This document shows, piece by piece, positions 44,130 through 53,950 of a stretch of 64,000 bases of DNA. Where the stretch lies: the NCBI RefSeq assembly GCF_020736365.1, contig NZ_CP085988.1, positions 936,001 to 1,000,000 on the forward strand, given 5' to 3'. This DNA comes from Clostridium sp. M62/1 (GTDB lineage: Bacteria > Bacillota > Clostridia > Lachnospirales > Lachnospiraceae). Made by a program: the position numbers and the translations under genes. The notes beneath the pieces were generated by a model that ran no database searches, was not told where the DNA came from, and worked only from the letters and a program-made list of their open reading frames with translations. Position 1 is the first letter of the stretch, and the number at the start of each line of letters is the position of its first letter.

Positions 44130-45602
44130 ATGAAAATGGCGGCTACAAGACTAATTGCGCTGCATATCAATAAAGGAAAGACGGTAGCGCAGTGTCTGGC
44201 TGACCGTACTGATTATTCTGAGAATGCAGCAAAGACGGAAGATGGAAAATATATCAGCGCGTATGCCTGTGACGCAAAGACCTGTGATGAAGAATTTCTG
44301 CTTTCTAAACGGCAGTATGAGCATATCACCGGTAGAACCCAGGCGCATGATGTGATTGCATATCAGATTCGGCAATCCTTTAAGCCCGGAGAGATCACGC
44401 CGGAGGAGGCGAATAAGGTTGGGTATGAGACGGCCATGCGATTCACCAAGGGAAAACACGCATTTATCGTGGCTACCCATGTTGATCGTGCGCACATTCA
44501 TAACCATATTATTTTTAATTCAACTACATTAGACTGCACCAGAAAATTCCGAGATTTTCGCTTATCAGGTCTTGCGCTGGCAAGGCTCAGTGATATCGTC
44601 TGCCTGGAACACCGGTTGTCGGTCATTGTCCGAAAGCCCTACGGGGAGCGGAAGAAGAGAACGGAATACCCGGAGAAAAAGTCGCAGCGGGATGAAATCT
44701 GTGAGGCCATTGATGCAGCATTGGAAATAAAGCCAAAAGACTTCCAGGAACTGATTGGAATTTTGCAAGAAGCAGGGTACGAGTATAAAGATGGAAAACA
44801 GCCTGCACTGCGGGGAAAAGGCCATGCCAGATTTGCCCGCTTCCGCTCTCTTGGCAAAGGATATTCGGTCGAAGAACTCTGCGAAGTGATTGCTGGGAAT
44901 GTGGTTCATAAAAGCAAATTTGCAGAGAAAACCCGCACAAGCGCAAGGTCAGCACAGGTGCATCAGAAGGCAGAGCTGTCGTTCCTTATTGATGTCCGTG
45001 CCAAAATGCAAGCAGGCAAAGGCGCGGGATATGCGCGTTGGGCGAAAGTATTCAATCTGAAGCAGATGGCAAAAGCCATGATGTTCATGGAAGAGCATGG
45101 AATCAAGAGCTATGCAGAGCTGAAGGAAAAGGCGGATGGAATTTCTGAAAAATGCGATGCGCTGCTGGAATCTGTAAAGGCGGATGAGGCACGGATGTCA
45201 GAAGTGTCGGTGCTGCGGAAGCATCTAATCAATTATGCCAAGACAAAAGATGTCTTTGCTGCATATAAGGCATCCGGCTACAATCGGGAGTTCTATGAAG
45301 TTCATCGGGATTCGCTGGCCTTACGCAGCGCAGCGAAAAAGGCGTTTGATGCCTATAAGAAAGAGAACGGTTCTGACAAAAAGCTCCCGCGCATCAGCGA
45401 GCTGAACGCAGAGTATGCAATGCTTCTGGAACGAAAGAAAAGCTCCTATGCAGAGTACCGCAAGACCAAATCGGAAATGCAAGATTGGCTTGTGGCACAG
45501 AAGATTGTGCAGGAAATCCTAAAAGAGGACGAGCAGAAAAAAGAGCAGATGCATGAGCAGGAAGTGCGGCAGGAAGAAGAAAATAGACAAAGTAGTCGAT
45601 GA
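44130..45602 (+). CDS. MobP-type relaxase (element A)
   Basis: A 490-residue relaxase expected to initiate conjugative transfer of element A. The His motif is VATHVDRAHIHNHIIFNST (near residue 120). Upstream residues ATRLIALHINKGKTVAQCLADRTDY ... YISAYACDAKTCDEEFLLSK are typical of the family. The C-terminal half is a long coiled coil with YARWAKVFNLKQMAKAM, also found in the element B relaxase (YERWAKIHNLKQAAKTL), so the two are homologous. GGAGG lies before ATG 44,130. Confidence 0.9.
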   Translation: MKMAATRLIALHINKGKTVAQCLADRTDYSENAAKTEDGKYISAYACDAKTCDEEFLLSKRQYEHITGRTQAHDVIAYQIRQSFKPGEITPEEANKVGYETAMRFTKGKHAFIVATHVDRAHIHNHIIFNSTTLDCTRKFRDFRLSGLALARLSDIVCLEHRLSVIVRKPYGERKKRTEYPEKKSQRDEICEAIDAALEIKPKDFQELIGILQEAGYEYKDGKQPALRGKGHARFARFRSLGKGYSVEELCEVIAGNVVHKSKFAEKTRTSARSAQVHQKAELSFLIDVRAKMQAGKGAGYARWAKVFNLKQMAKAMMFMEEHGIKSYAELKEKADGISEKCDALLESVKADEARMSEVSVLRKHLINYAKTKDVFAAYKASGYNREFYEVHRDSLALRSAAKKAFDAYKKENGSDKKLPRISELNAEYAMLLERKKSSYAEYRKTKSEMQDWLVAQKIVQEILKEDEQKKEQMHEQEVRQEEENRQSSR

Positions 45603-45612
45603 TGGAAAGTCC

Positions 45613-45656
45613 GGTGCAGTGTGGGTGTAATGCTCATACTGCACCAGGCTTTTTTA
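45613..45656 (+). terminator. Terminator after element A relaxase
   Basis: GGTGCAGT (45,613-45,620) pairs with ACTGCACC (45,638-45,645), followed by a run of Ts at 45,650-45,655. Confidence 0.8.
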
Positions 45657-45678
45657 TTTGGCAGGAACTGCCGTTAAA

Positions 45679-45786
45679 GCATCCGAAACGGATGCGCAGC
45701 TCGATGCCGCAGGCAGCGTTCTATGGGGATTGGGGAGTTTCCCCAACAAGCAGAAAATCGCTTTCGTGTCACGAAAGCCCTGCTTG
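45679..45786. other. oriT: Probable oriT region of element A
   Basis: Four inverted repeats in 110 bases: GCATCCG/CGGATGC (45,679-45,695), TTGGGGA/TCCCCAA (45,730-45,746), GCTTTCGTG/CACGAAAGC (45,760-45,778) and the enclosing CAAGCAG/CTGCTTG (45,747-45,786). The TTGGGGA palindrome is shared with the region before the element B relaxase. No gene is present. The nick position is not identified. Confidence 0.6.
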
Positions 45787-45861
45787 CAGAAGAGTTTGAC
45801 TCATTGACCAAACGCCTAATTGATGCTAAAATAAAGGAAAAAATCGCAGGAGGGTTGCTTA

Positions 45862-46089
45862 ATGAGCTTGGGGGAAACAATTAGAATTACACGGCAAAAA
45901 TCCTTTTATACGCAGGAGGAATTTGCTCATAAGCTAAATGTTGCGCTGTCTACGGTCAACCGTTGGGAATTGAACAAAGCAAAACCCAGCGTGAAAGCTA
46001 TGAGAGCAATCAAGTCTTTCTGCGAAGAAAATAATCAACCGTATGAATTCATTGAAGAACAGTGGGTTGGCTATATAGGGGGCGAATAA
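45862..46089 (+). CDS. XRE-type helix-turn-helix protein
   Basis: A 75-residue DNA-binding protein: GETIRITRQKSFYTQEEFAHKLNVALSTVNRWELNKAKPS is a complete HTH_3 fold. AGGAGG precedes ATG 45,862, and the stop is one base before hsdR. It probably controls expression of the type I restriction-modification operon like a small controller protein; this is inferred from position. Confidence 0.75.
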   Translation: MSLGETIRITRQKSFYTQEEFAHKLNVALSTVNRWELNKAKPSVKAMRAIKSFCEENNQPYEFIEEQWVGYIGGE

Positions 46090-46090
46090 T

Positions 46091-49000
46091 ATGTCAGGTC
46101 AAAGAACTCAGTGGAATGAAGCAACAAGGGTGCAAATGCCAGCGCTTGTCCACTTGACACGAATTGGCTTCACATACTTTGGAAAAATTACCGAAGATAA
46201 GGCTGGCACTGTTTACGACCCGGATACAAATATCCTCATAGAAGTTTTTAAGTCTCAGTTTGCAAAGCTCAATCCGGAACGAGCCGGAGAAGCGGAAGCT
46301 ATGCTCAGAATAATCCGACAAGAGCTTGATAACGATGATATTGGAGAAAGTTTTTATAAGCGGCTTAAGGCTGTTTCTCCAGTAAGGCTAATTGATTTTG
46401 AGCATCCGGAAAACAATACATTTCATTGCTCGGCGGAGTTTACCTGCAAGCGTGATGAGGATGAATTTCGACCGGATATAACGCTGTTTGTGAATGGGCT
46501 TCCTCTCGTGTTTATCGAAGTGAAAAAGCCCAATAATATCGGTGGTATGGTTGCCGAAGCTGAGCGTATGAACAAACTGCGGTTTCCCAATAAGAAATTT
46601 CGCAGGTTTATAAATATTACGCAGTTGATGATCTTCTCAAACAACATGGAGTACGATGCTATGGGGGGTATCGTGCCTATTCAAGGTGTTTTTTATTGCA
46701 CTGGTTCAAAGAAAGGCTCTCCTTTTAATTGCTTCAGAGAAGAAAATCCGCTGAATCTTGATGTAGCACCGTATAACAGAGACTTTCCATATAAGGATAT
46801 TGACCCTGAAGTTGAGAAGCAGATTCTTTCTGATTTCAACAATCAGGTCATTCATACAAGCCCTGAATATCAAACCAACTTACAGACAACAACTCCGACA
46901 AACCGTGTGCTCACATCAATGTGCAGCCCGGATAGACTACTTTTCCTACTTAAATATGGAATCACCTACTACCACAAGACGAAGGAGCTTGATGACGGTA
47001 CAATCGAGCAAATAGACCAGAAGCATATTATGCGATATCAGCAGTTTTTTGCTGCAATGATTGTTCGAGAGCGTATCTCTGAAGGTACAACCTCTGGCAT
47101 TATTTGGCATACCCAAGGAAGCGGCAAGACTGCTCTGTCTTTCCATCTTTCCTATGTGCTCACGGACTATTTTGCAAGCATTAACAAGGTAACGAAGTTT
47201 TACTTTATAGTTGACCGTCTTGACCTTATGAAGCAGTCCAAGGAGGAGTTCGCAGCAAGAGGACTGGTTGTTAAAACCGCAAGTTCCAGAGCTGAGTTAA
47301 TGGAGCAATTTCGGACAAATCAATCCCAGGAAGGAACAACCGGAGAGCCTGAAATTACCGTTGTTAACATTCAGCGATTTGAGGAACGGCAGGATAAGGT
47401 TGTACTTCCATCTTATGCGACTAACCTGCAACGGGTTTTTATTATTGATGAGGCACATCGTGGATATAAACCGGAAGGTTCTTTCCTCGCCAATTTGTTC
47501 GATGCGGACCCTAACTCCATAAAGATTGCATTGACAGGAACGCCACTCTTGAAAAGTGAGCGCGAGTCATGGCGTGTTTTCGGCAACTACCTGCACACAT
47601 ATTATTACGATAAGTCTGTCCAAGATGGTTATACATTAAAAATTATTCGAGAGGATATCGAAACTTCCTACAAAGAGAAGCTGGAAGAAATCTACCATTC
47701 CCTTGAGAACCTGGTACAAAAGAAGGATGTCAAAAAGGATGATATTATTGAGCATCCGAACTATGTAAAAGAACTTCTCCGGTATATCATCACTGACCTG
47801 AAGCGTTTCCGGATTATTCGAGGAGATGATACATTAGGCGGCATGGTCATTTGCGAGACAAGTGAACAGGCTCGCAGATTGTTTGCGTATTTTGACGAGA
47901 TTCAAAATGAACTGAACAAAGATGCGTCCAGCAAGAGCCATTTCAAGGTTGGACTTATCCTATATGATAGCGACGACAAGGACACCCGTGAAAATGTCAT
48001 TACTGACTTCAAGGATAACTTTAAGGTGGATATGCTCATCGTGTACAATATGCTGCTTACTGGATTTGATGCTCCGAGATTGAAGCGACTCTATTTCGGG
48101 CGAAAACTCAGAGACCACAATCTTCTTCAGGCAATCACTCGTGTCAACAGACCGTATAAGAATAATCGGTATGGATACATCATCGATTTTGCCGACATCA
48201 AGAAGAATTTTGATGAAACAAATGCCGCATACCTTGCAGAACTCAATAAATTCAATGACCCTGACGAAGTAGGTGAAGGAAACGAGGCCAATATTTTTGC
48301 TCAGGTTATGGAAGACCCTGCTGAGCTGATTCAGCGTATGCAAAAAGCTCGACAAGTGCTTTTTGATTATCCGCTTGATAATGCAGAGGAATTCAGCACG
48401 GAGATTTCCACCATCGAGGACAAGTCGGTTCTTCTTGACCTGAAAAAAGCACTGATTGAGGTGCGTGACTGCTGTAATATTGTGAGAACCTTTGGTGATG
48501 ATGACTTGAAGGCTGCATTCGCAAATTTCGAGATTTCTCGCCTGAAGGATATCCTCTCAGAAGTGCAAAGACACATCAATATCATCAATCAGCGGGAAGC
48601 CTTTGCTGATGACGATGCTACACGCATCATGGTCAATGAAGCCATGCAGGACATTACTTTTAACTTCAGCAAAATCGGTGAAGAGGAGTTAAAAATGGTA
48701 TCCGGTGGCGAGGAGCTTAATGAAAAACTTCAAAGGATGGTGCGTAAATTCGCGGAGAATATCGACCCGGAAGATCCAGAATATATCACGCTGAGAGAAG
48801 CATTTCATGCTCGGTTTCATGAGCACGGCTTTACTCCTCAAAATATGGATGAGTTCAACTCCTACTCTAAAGCTATGGATGAAATACTCCAAAAGCTGGC
48901 AGAGCTACAGAAAAAGAATGCAGTCTTGTTGAGACGATACAACGGCGATGCAAAATTCGCTCGTGTTCATAAACGAATCCGGGAAGAAAATAAGAAGCGT

Positions 49001-49273
49001 AAAAGCGCAGGCAAACCGGTCATGCTCTCAGAATATGACGAAAGCATTGTCACAGCACTGATGACCATAAAAAGCGATATTGACCGTAAGGTTTATGATC
49101 GTAACGATATTCTGAAAAAAGATGCCTATTTTGAGCAGACGGTTATGACGGAAATTAAAACGGGCATGGATACCTTGGGGGTTGTCAATTCCCGAGAAGA
49201 CAGAGTTTTTATTCAGAGCAGAATTACAAAGCAGTATCTCGAGCAATACAGAGAAACATATCCTGCCGCATAA
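46091..49273 (+). CDS. hsdR: Type I restriction enzyme, R subunit
   Basis: A 1,060-residue motor and nuclease subunit that translocates and cuts unmethylated DNA. The nuclease motif is PDITLFVNGLPLVFIEVKKP (PD...ExK, near residues 135-155). The SF2 helicase has Walker A WHTQGSGKTALS, the DEAH box IIDEAHRGYKP and TGTPLL, and VNRPYKNNRYGYIIDFAD. The C-terminal helical region contacts HsdM/HsdS. All key residues seem intact. It is first in the order hsdR-hsdM-hsdS; hsdM follows 13 bases later with AAGGAG. Confidence 0.93.
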   Translation: MSGQRTQWNEATRVQMPALVHLTRIGFTYFGKITEDKAGTVYDPDTNILIEVFKSQFAKLNPERAGEAEAMLRIIRQELDNDDIGESFYKRLKAVSPVRLIDFEHPENNTFHCSAEFTCKRDEDEFRPDITLFVNGLPLVFIEVKKPNNIGGMVAEAERMNKLRFPNKKFRRFINITQLMIFSNNMEYDAMGGIVPIQGVFYCTGSKKGSPFNCFREENPLNLDVAPYNRDFPYKDIDPEVEKQILSDFNNQVIHTSPEYQTNLQTTTPTNRVLTSMCSPDRLLFLLKYGITYYHKTKELDDGTIEQIDQKHIMRYQQFFAAMIVRERISEGTTSGIIWHTQGSGKTALSFHLSYVLTDYFASINKVTKFYFIVDRLDLMKQSKEEFAARGLVVKTASSRAELMEQFRTNQSQEGTTGEPEITVVNIQRFEERQDKVVLPSYATNLQRVFIIDEAHRGYKPEGSFLANLFDADPNSIKIALTGTPLLKSERESWRVFGNYLHTYYYDKSVQDGYTLKIIREDIETSYKEKLEEIYHSLENLVQKKDVKKDDIIEHPNYVKELLRYIITDLKRFRIIRGDDTLGGMVICETSEQARRLFAYFDEIQNELNKDASSKSHFKVGLILYDSDDKDTRENVITDFKDNFKVDMLIVYNMLLTGFDAPRLKRLYFGRKLRDHNLLQAITRVNRPYKNNRYGYIIDFADIKKNFDETNAAYLAELNKFNDPDEVGEGNEANIFAQVMEDPAELIQRMQKARQVLFDYPLDNAEEFSTEISTIEDKSVLLDLKKALIEVRDCCNIVRTFGDDDLKAAFANFEISRLKDILSEVQRHINIINQREAFADDDATRIMVNEAMQDITFNFSKIGEEELKMVSGGEELNEKLQRMVRKFAENIDPEDPEYITLREAFHARFHEHGFTPQNMDEFNSYSKAMDEILQKLAELQKKNAVLLRRYNGDAKFARVHKRIREENKKRKSAGKPVMLSEYDESIVTALMTIKSDIDRKVYDRNDILKKDAYFEQTVMTEIKTGMDTLGVVNSREDRVFIQSRITKQYLEQYRETYPAA

Positions 49274-49286
49274 GGAGAAGAAAACA

Positions 49287-50915
49287 ATGGATATAAAGGC
49301 ACAAACCTATAAGTTGATAGATGACCTGAAAGCTGTCTGCCACAATTACGGTATGGGAAACGACGGAAACGAGTACAAGGTCATTACCCAGATATTTCTA
49401 TATAAGTTTTTGAACGATAAATTTGGATATGAGATTAAGAAAAAGGATTCTCGTATCGCCAGTGCTGAAAAGTGGGAAACCGCATATTCCGAACTGCCGG
49501 AGGACGACCGGCTTGATCTTCTGGATTCATTATCTCCTGATATTCCACGGCTTTATCCGGAGCATTTGATCTCTACGCTGTGGAACCAGCAGGCAAAGGG
49601 AGATTTTGATTTGATCTTCGACAGCACCATGGTTGATATTGCTGACAAGAACATCGACATTTTCTCCACGCAAACAACGAAAAACACCAAAATTCCGCTG
49701 TTTGAAAAGCTCACTAATTTCGTGACCGATGACGCGCAAAGAGCCCCATTTGCAAGAGCTCTGGTTGATAAGCTCGTCAATTTCTCTTTTGAGGACGCTT
49801 TTGCAGAGAGTTACGATTTTTTTGCAGGTGTATTTGAGTATGTCATCAAGGATTATAACACAAACGGCGGTGGCGTATATGCGGAGTATTACACGCCCCA
49901 TGCAATCGCCGTGATTATGGCTCGACTTCTTGTCGGTGACAGACAGGATTTGCATAACATCGAGTGCTACGATCCGGCAGCCGGAACCGGTACACTGCTA
50001 ATGGCACTTGCTCATCAGATTGGTGAAGATCGCTGCACGATTTTTGCGCAAGATCGCTCCCAAAAGAGTAATAAGATGCTCAAGCTAAACCTGATTCTTA
50101 ATGGTCTGGTTTCCTCGCTCGATCATGCAATCCAGGGAGATACTTTGACTGATCCGTTCCATATGAGCGATGATGGAAAGTCTCTCCGGCAATTTGATTA
50201 TGAGGTCTGCAACCCTCCATTCAACTTGGATTTCTCTGAGACAAGAGAGACGCTTGCGGCTATGCCAGCCCGTTTCTGGGCAGGTATCCCAAATGTGCCG
50301 AAGAAGAAAAAAGAAAGCATGTCCATCTACACATGCTTCCTTCAGCATGTGCTGAATTCGATGAAACCAAACGGAAAAGCTGCGATTGTACTTCCAACTG
50401 GTTTCCTCACGGCAAAGAGCAGCGTCGAGGGCAAACTGCTGAAGCATATTGTAAACGAGAGACTTGTATATGGCGTTATCAGTATGCCGTCCAATGTTTT
50501 TGCAAATACCGGTACGAATGTATCCGTTGTGTTCTTCGATAATTCAAAGTCTTCAGATAAAGTTATCCTAATCGATGCATCAAAGCTCGGTGAGGAGTAC
50601 CAAGAGGGCAACAACAAAAAGGTTCGCCTGACACCTTCTGAGATTGATATGATTGTCGATACTTTTCTCAACAAGAAGACAGTGGAGGACTTTTCGGTTG
50701 CTGTAAGCTATGAGGATATTGAAGCGAAAAAGTGCTCTCTTGCAGCCGGTCAGTACTTTGATGTGAAGATTGAGTATGTGGAGCTTACGCAGGAAGAATT
50801 TGAGAGCAAAATGTCGGAGTTGACATCGAATTTGCAGAGCTACTTCGATGAAGGAAACGTTCTGCAAAAGGAGATTATGGAGCAGCTGAAGAGGGTGAAG
50901 TATGAGCAGATTTGA
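49287..50915 (+). CDS. hsdM: Type I restriction-modification DNA methyltransferase, M subunit
   Basis: A 542-residue N6-adenine methyltransferase. The N-terminal HsdM helical domain (YKLIDDLKAVCHNYGM) is followed by SAM motif I ECYDPAAGTGTLLMALA and the catalytic motif IV CNPPFNLDF. The start ATG 49,287 follows AAGGAGAAG; the open frame reaches further upstream into hsdR without support. It works with HsdS to protect the host site. The 3' end overlaps a short ORF that leads into hsdS. Confidence 0.94.
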   Translation: MDIKAQTYKLIDDLKAVCHNYGMGNDGNEYKVITQIFLYKFLNDKFGYEIKKKDSRIASAEKWETAYSELPEDDRLDLLDSLSPDIPRLYPEHLISTLWNQQAKGDFDLIFDSTMVDIADKNIDIFSTQTTKNTKIPLFEKLTNFVTDDAQRAPFARALVDKLVNFSFEDAFAESYDFFAGVFEYVIKDYNTNGGGVYAEYYTPHAIAVIMARLLVGDRQDLHNIECYDPAAGTGTLLMALAHQIGEDRCTIFAQDRSQKSNKMLKLNLILNGLVSSLDHAIQGDTLTDPFHMSDDGKSLRQFDYEVCNPPFNLDFSETRETLAAMPARFWAGIPNVPKKKKESMSIYTCFLQHVLNSMKPNGKAAIVLPTGFLTAKSSVEGKLLKHIVNERLVYGVISMPSNVFANTGTNVSVVFFDNSKSSDKVILIDASKLGEEYQEGNNKKVRLTPSEIDMIVDTFLNKKTVEDFSVAVSYEDIEAKKCSLAAGQYFDVKIEYVELTQEEFESKMSELTSNLQSYFDEGNVLQKEIMEQLKRVKYEQI

Positions 50916-50953
50916 ATTTGCTCACAGATGGCATAAGGATGGGACGATTTAGC

Positions 50954-52264
50954 ATGATAGGCAATGAGAGATTATTAACCAATGGCTGGCAAATTCTAAA
51001 ATTCAGTGAGTGCATAAAGCAGCTTAACACTGGATTGAATCCGAGAAACCATTTTTCTCTAGGCCATGGTAGCCTCAAATATATTACAGCAAAGAACTTG
51101 ACACAGTTTGGCACAATTGATTTTTCAAAATGTGACTTTATAGATGAACAAGCAAAAAGAATTATCCATAGAAGGTCTGATATCCAAGTAGGTGACATAT
51201 TGTTTTCTAGCAGAGCTCCTATCGGACATTGTCATTTGATATGTGAGAAACCAGATGACTACGATATAGGCGAATCTATATTTTCAATACGAGTGAATCG
51301 GAAAATTATTTTACCTGATTATCTATGTCTGTATATGGCGAGTGATTATTTTGTTAGAATGGCATCGCTGCATACAACAGGAAGTATTATACAAGAGATT
51401 CGCATTAGTGACCTAATGGATACAGATGTTATTCTTCCACCAATGAATGAGCAGAGGCGAATTGCTGAATGTTTCAAGAAGATTGATAGAAAAATAGCAC
51501 TGAACAATAAAATAAATGATAATTTAGCGCAACAGCTCCGTCTGCTGTATGACTACTGGTTCACGCAATTTGACTTTCCAGACGAGAGCGGTAAGCCATA
51601 CCGCTCATCTGGCGGGCAAATGGTGTGGAGCGATGATGCTAAAAAAGAGATACCTGCTAGTTGGAACAGCACAAAAATGTCAGATGCAATCGAAGGTATT
51701 CGTACAGGCTTAAACCCTCGGGATAATTTTAAGCTGGGCAGTGGTACGATCAAATACATCACAGTCAAAAATCTCCGCTCTGATGGTATTTTGGACTTTT
51801 CAGGGTGTGATACCATTGATGAAACTGCACGAGCGATAGTACATCGCCGTTCTGATGTATGTACTGGAGATATTTTGTTTGCGAGCATTGCTCCATTAGG
51901 TCGTTGCCATCTTGTTCAGGAACTTCCGCAAGATTGGGATATCAACGAATCTGTCTTCTCCATTCGCTGTAATAAAGCAACTGTTACGCCGGAATACCTT
52001 TACATGCACCTACAGAGCGAAGCTTTTGTCAAGGAATCGACTGCATGCTCAACCGGTAGCGTTTTCAAGGGTATTCGAATCAACACTCTATTGGATAGTA
52101 GGATGCTCTTACCTCCTATGCAGGTTGTAGACAAGTTCAGCCAGCAGACGAAGCCCCTTTTTTCGCTGCAATACAAGCTGAATAAAGAGATACAAGCCTT
52201 AACTCAGCTAAGAGATTGGCTTCTGCCAATGCTGATGAACGGTCAAGCCACCATCAGCGACTAA
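50954..52264 (+). CDS. hsdS: Type I restriction-modification specificity subunit, expressed copy
   Basis: A specificity subunit with two target-recognition domains (TRDs) and two conserved helical spacers. The first spacer contains NKINDNLAQQ, encoded by a 16-bp recombination site (51,513-51,528). The protein ends LRDWLLPMLMNGQATISD. The two TRDs resemble each other (TGLNPRNHFSLG against TGLNPRDNFKLG; KYITAKNL against KYITVKNL; HRRSD in both). Start uncertain: a 16-residue ORF (50,902-50,952) overlaps hsdM and stops two bases before ATG 50,954, suggesting reinitiation. TTG 50,912 and ATG 50,939 are alternatives. Confidence 0.9.
   Translation: MIGNERLLTNGWQILKFSECIKQLNTGLNPRNHFSLGHGSLKYITAKNLTQFGTIDFSKCDFIDEQAKRIIHRRSDIQVGDILFSSRAPIGHCHLICEKPDDYDIGESIFSIRVNRKIILPDYLCLYMASDYFVRMASLHTTGSIIQEIRISDLMDTDVILPPMNEQRRIAECFKKIDRKIALNNKINDNLAQQLRLLYDYWFTQFDFPDESGKPYRSSGGQMVWSDDAKKEIPASWNSTKMSDAIEGIRTGLNPRDNFKLGSGTIKYITVKNLRSDGILDFSGCDTIDETARAIVHRRSDVCTGDILFASIAPLGRCHLVQELPQDWDINESVFSIRCNKATVTPEYLYMHLQSEAFVKESTACSTGSVFKGIRINTLLDSRMLLPPMQVVDKFSQQTKPLFSLQYKLNKEIQALTQLRDWLLPMLMNGQATISD
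51513..51528 (+). repeat. hsdS recombination site 1
   Basis: TAAATGATAATTTAGC, in plus orientation, inside the expressed hsdS between its first and second halves. It encodes part of NDNLA. Confidence 0.85.
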
Positions 52265-52283
52265 GCCGCTAAATTATCATTTA
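52212..52283 (-). repeat. hsdS recombination site 2 and 72-bp inverted repeat arm
   Basis: The exact 16-bp site is at 52,268-52,283 in minus orientation, directly after the hsdS stop. It extends to a 72-bp arm identical at 70 positions to the complement of 53,879-53,950. The arm includes the last 17 or so hsdS codons. Confidence 0.85.
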
Positions 52284-52373
52284 GCATAGGACAAAGAAAC
52301 TCTTACCAACGGCGAGAGTGGAGAAATAAGGAACTGCCGTTGCTGTCGTTCTCTTAACAGAAGGAGAAACGAC

Positions 52374-53369
52374 ATGAAAGAAAGAATAGTTAATCAGATC
52401 ATCCAAGGAATGTTGTCCGTGCTGAATAATGCGCAGACAGCACATCTGCAAAAGGTTCTTGCAGCTGCATTTTCAGAGGTCGAAGTTATAACGGTTGACT
52501 GTTCAGAAACCAAGGAGGACGATACCTCAAATAGAAAGATTGAGGAGCTGTTCATTGCAGCCAAGAAAGTCGAAGGTTGTTCTGAAAAATCGCTGAAATA
52601 CTATGCTTCCACGATTCGTACAATGCTAGATAAGATTGGAAAGCAGGTGTTGGAGATCACAACGGATGATTTGCGAGCTTACCTCACCGACTATCAGGCT
52701 GAGAAGAAGTCAAGCAAGGTGACGATAGACAACATCAGGCGTATCCTATCCAGCTTTTTCACATGGCTTGAGGATGAGGACTATATTCTGAAAAGCCCGA
52801 TACGCCGGATTCACAAGGTGAAGTCCGCTGCGACCATCAAGGAGACTTATTCTGATGAATCACTCGAAAAGATGAGAGATAAATGCGATAGCTTGCGGGA
52901 TTTAGCAATGATCGATATGCTGTCCTCTACTGGTATGCGTGTTGGAGAAATGGTACGACTGAATCGAGACGATATCCGCTTTGACGAGCGAGAATGCGTC
53001 GTTTTCGGCAAAGGAGACAAGGAAAGAATTGTTTACTTTGACGCAAGAACAAAGATTCATCTGCAAAACTATTTGCAGAGTCGAACAGACAGTGAACCGG
53101 CACTTTTTGTTTCCTTGCGGTCTCCACATAGACGGCTGACGATTGGCGGAATTGAGTTGAGGCTTCGTGAGCTTGGAAAACGGTTGGATATACCAAAGGT
53201 TCACCCACATAAGTTCCGCAGGACGCTTGCAACGATGGCAATAGATAAGGGAATGCCGATTGAGCAGCTACAGCATTTGCTGGGTCATCAACGCATTGAC
53301 ACGACAATGCACTATGCGATGGTAAAACAGAGCAATGTTAAGCTGGCTCACAAAAAATACATTGGATAG
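52374..53369 (+). CDS. Tyrosine recombinase (shufflon invertase) between hsdS cassettes
   Basis: A 331-residue XerC/phage-integrase-type recombinase. It has an N-terminal core-binding SAM-like domain (SEKSLKYYASTIRTMLDKIG) and catalytic residues Arg (SSTGMRVGEMVRL), His-x-x-Arg (HPHKFRRTLATMA), His (LLGHQRID) and Tyr (TTMHYAMVK). AGAAGGAG precedes ATG 52,374. It lies between the complete hsdS and the silent half cassettes, which are bounded by inverted 16-bp sites. The obvious inference is that it inverts hsdS segments to switch DNA specificity. Confidence 0.92.
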   Translation: MKERIVNQIIQGMLSVLNNAQTAHLQKVLAAAFSEVEVITVDCSETKEDDTSNRKIEELFIAAKKVEGCSEKSLKYYASTIRTMLDKIGKQVLEITTDDLRAYLTDYQAEKKSSKVTIDNIRRILSSFFTWLEDEDYILKSPIRRIHKVKSAATIKETYSDESLEKMRDKCDSLRDLAMIDMLSSTGMRVGEMVRLNRDDIRFDERECVVFGKGDKERIVYFDARTKIHLQNYLQSRTDSEPALFVSLRSPHRRLTIGGIELRLRELGKRLDIPKVHPHKFRRTLATMAIDKGMPIEQLQHLLGHQRIDTTMHYAMVKQSNVKLAHKKYIG

Positions 53370-53379
53370 AGAGGTAAGC

Positions 53380-53901
53380 ATGAAAATCAAGGATATAGGG
53401 AATGTGGTTACCGGAAAAACTCCACAAACTGCTCATGCAGAATTCTATGGTGGTGACTACATGTTTATAACACCAACGGAGTTACATGGAGGATATAAAA
53501 TTTCTTCATCTGAAAAAACACTTACAGAGGCGGGCTTGGAATCTATCAAAACTAATTCTATTGATGGAATAAGTGTGTTAGTAGGCTGCATTGGTTGGGA
53601 TATGGGCAATGTTGCCATGTGCTTTGAAAAGTGTGCAACTAACCAACAGATCAACAGCATAACCCAAATATCAGAAGACTATAGTCCTTATTTTCTCTAC
53701 TACTGGTTAAGCACAAAAAAGGAATATCTCTTTTCAATTTCCTCCGTAACCAGAACACCAATTTTGAGCAAAGGCGTTTTTGAGGAGATTGAGATACCGA
53801 GTATTTCACGTTCAGAGCAGGATAAGATTGCAAAAGTGCTTTTAGTTCTTGACAAGAAAATCAAATTGAACTCCGAGGTAAATGATAATTTAGCTGCTTA
53901 G
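53380..53901 (+). pseudogene. hsdS N-terminal half cassette (silent or truncated)
   Basis: 173 codons: one TRD (IGNVVTGKTPQTAHAEFYGG ... EEIEIPSISRSEQDKIAKVLLVLDKKI) followed by the first spacer start NSEVNDNLAA and a stop created at the recombination site. GAGGT precedes ATG 53,380, ten bases after the recombinase gene. Inversion across sites 3 and 4 would fuse it in frame to the C-terminal half stored on the other strand. The TRD differs from both TRDs of the expressed gene, so it encodes a new half-site. Confidence 0.85.
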
Positions 53902-53950
53902 TCGCTGATGGTGGCTTGACCGTTCATCAGCATTGGCAGGAGCCAATCTC
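53879..53950 (+). repeat. hsdS recombination site 3 and 72-bp inverted repeat arm
   Basis: The 16-bp site is at 53,879-53,894 in plus orientation. The full 72 bases mirror 52,212-52,283 with two mismatches. Confidence 0.85.
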
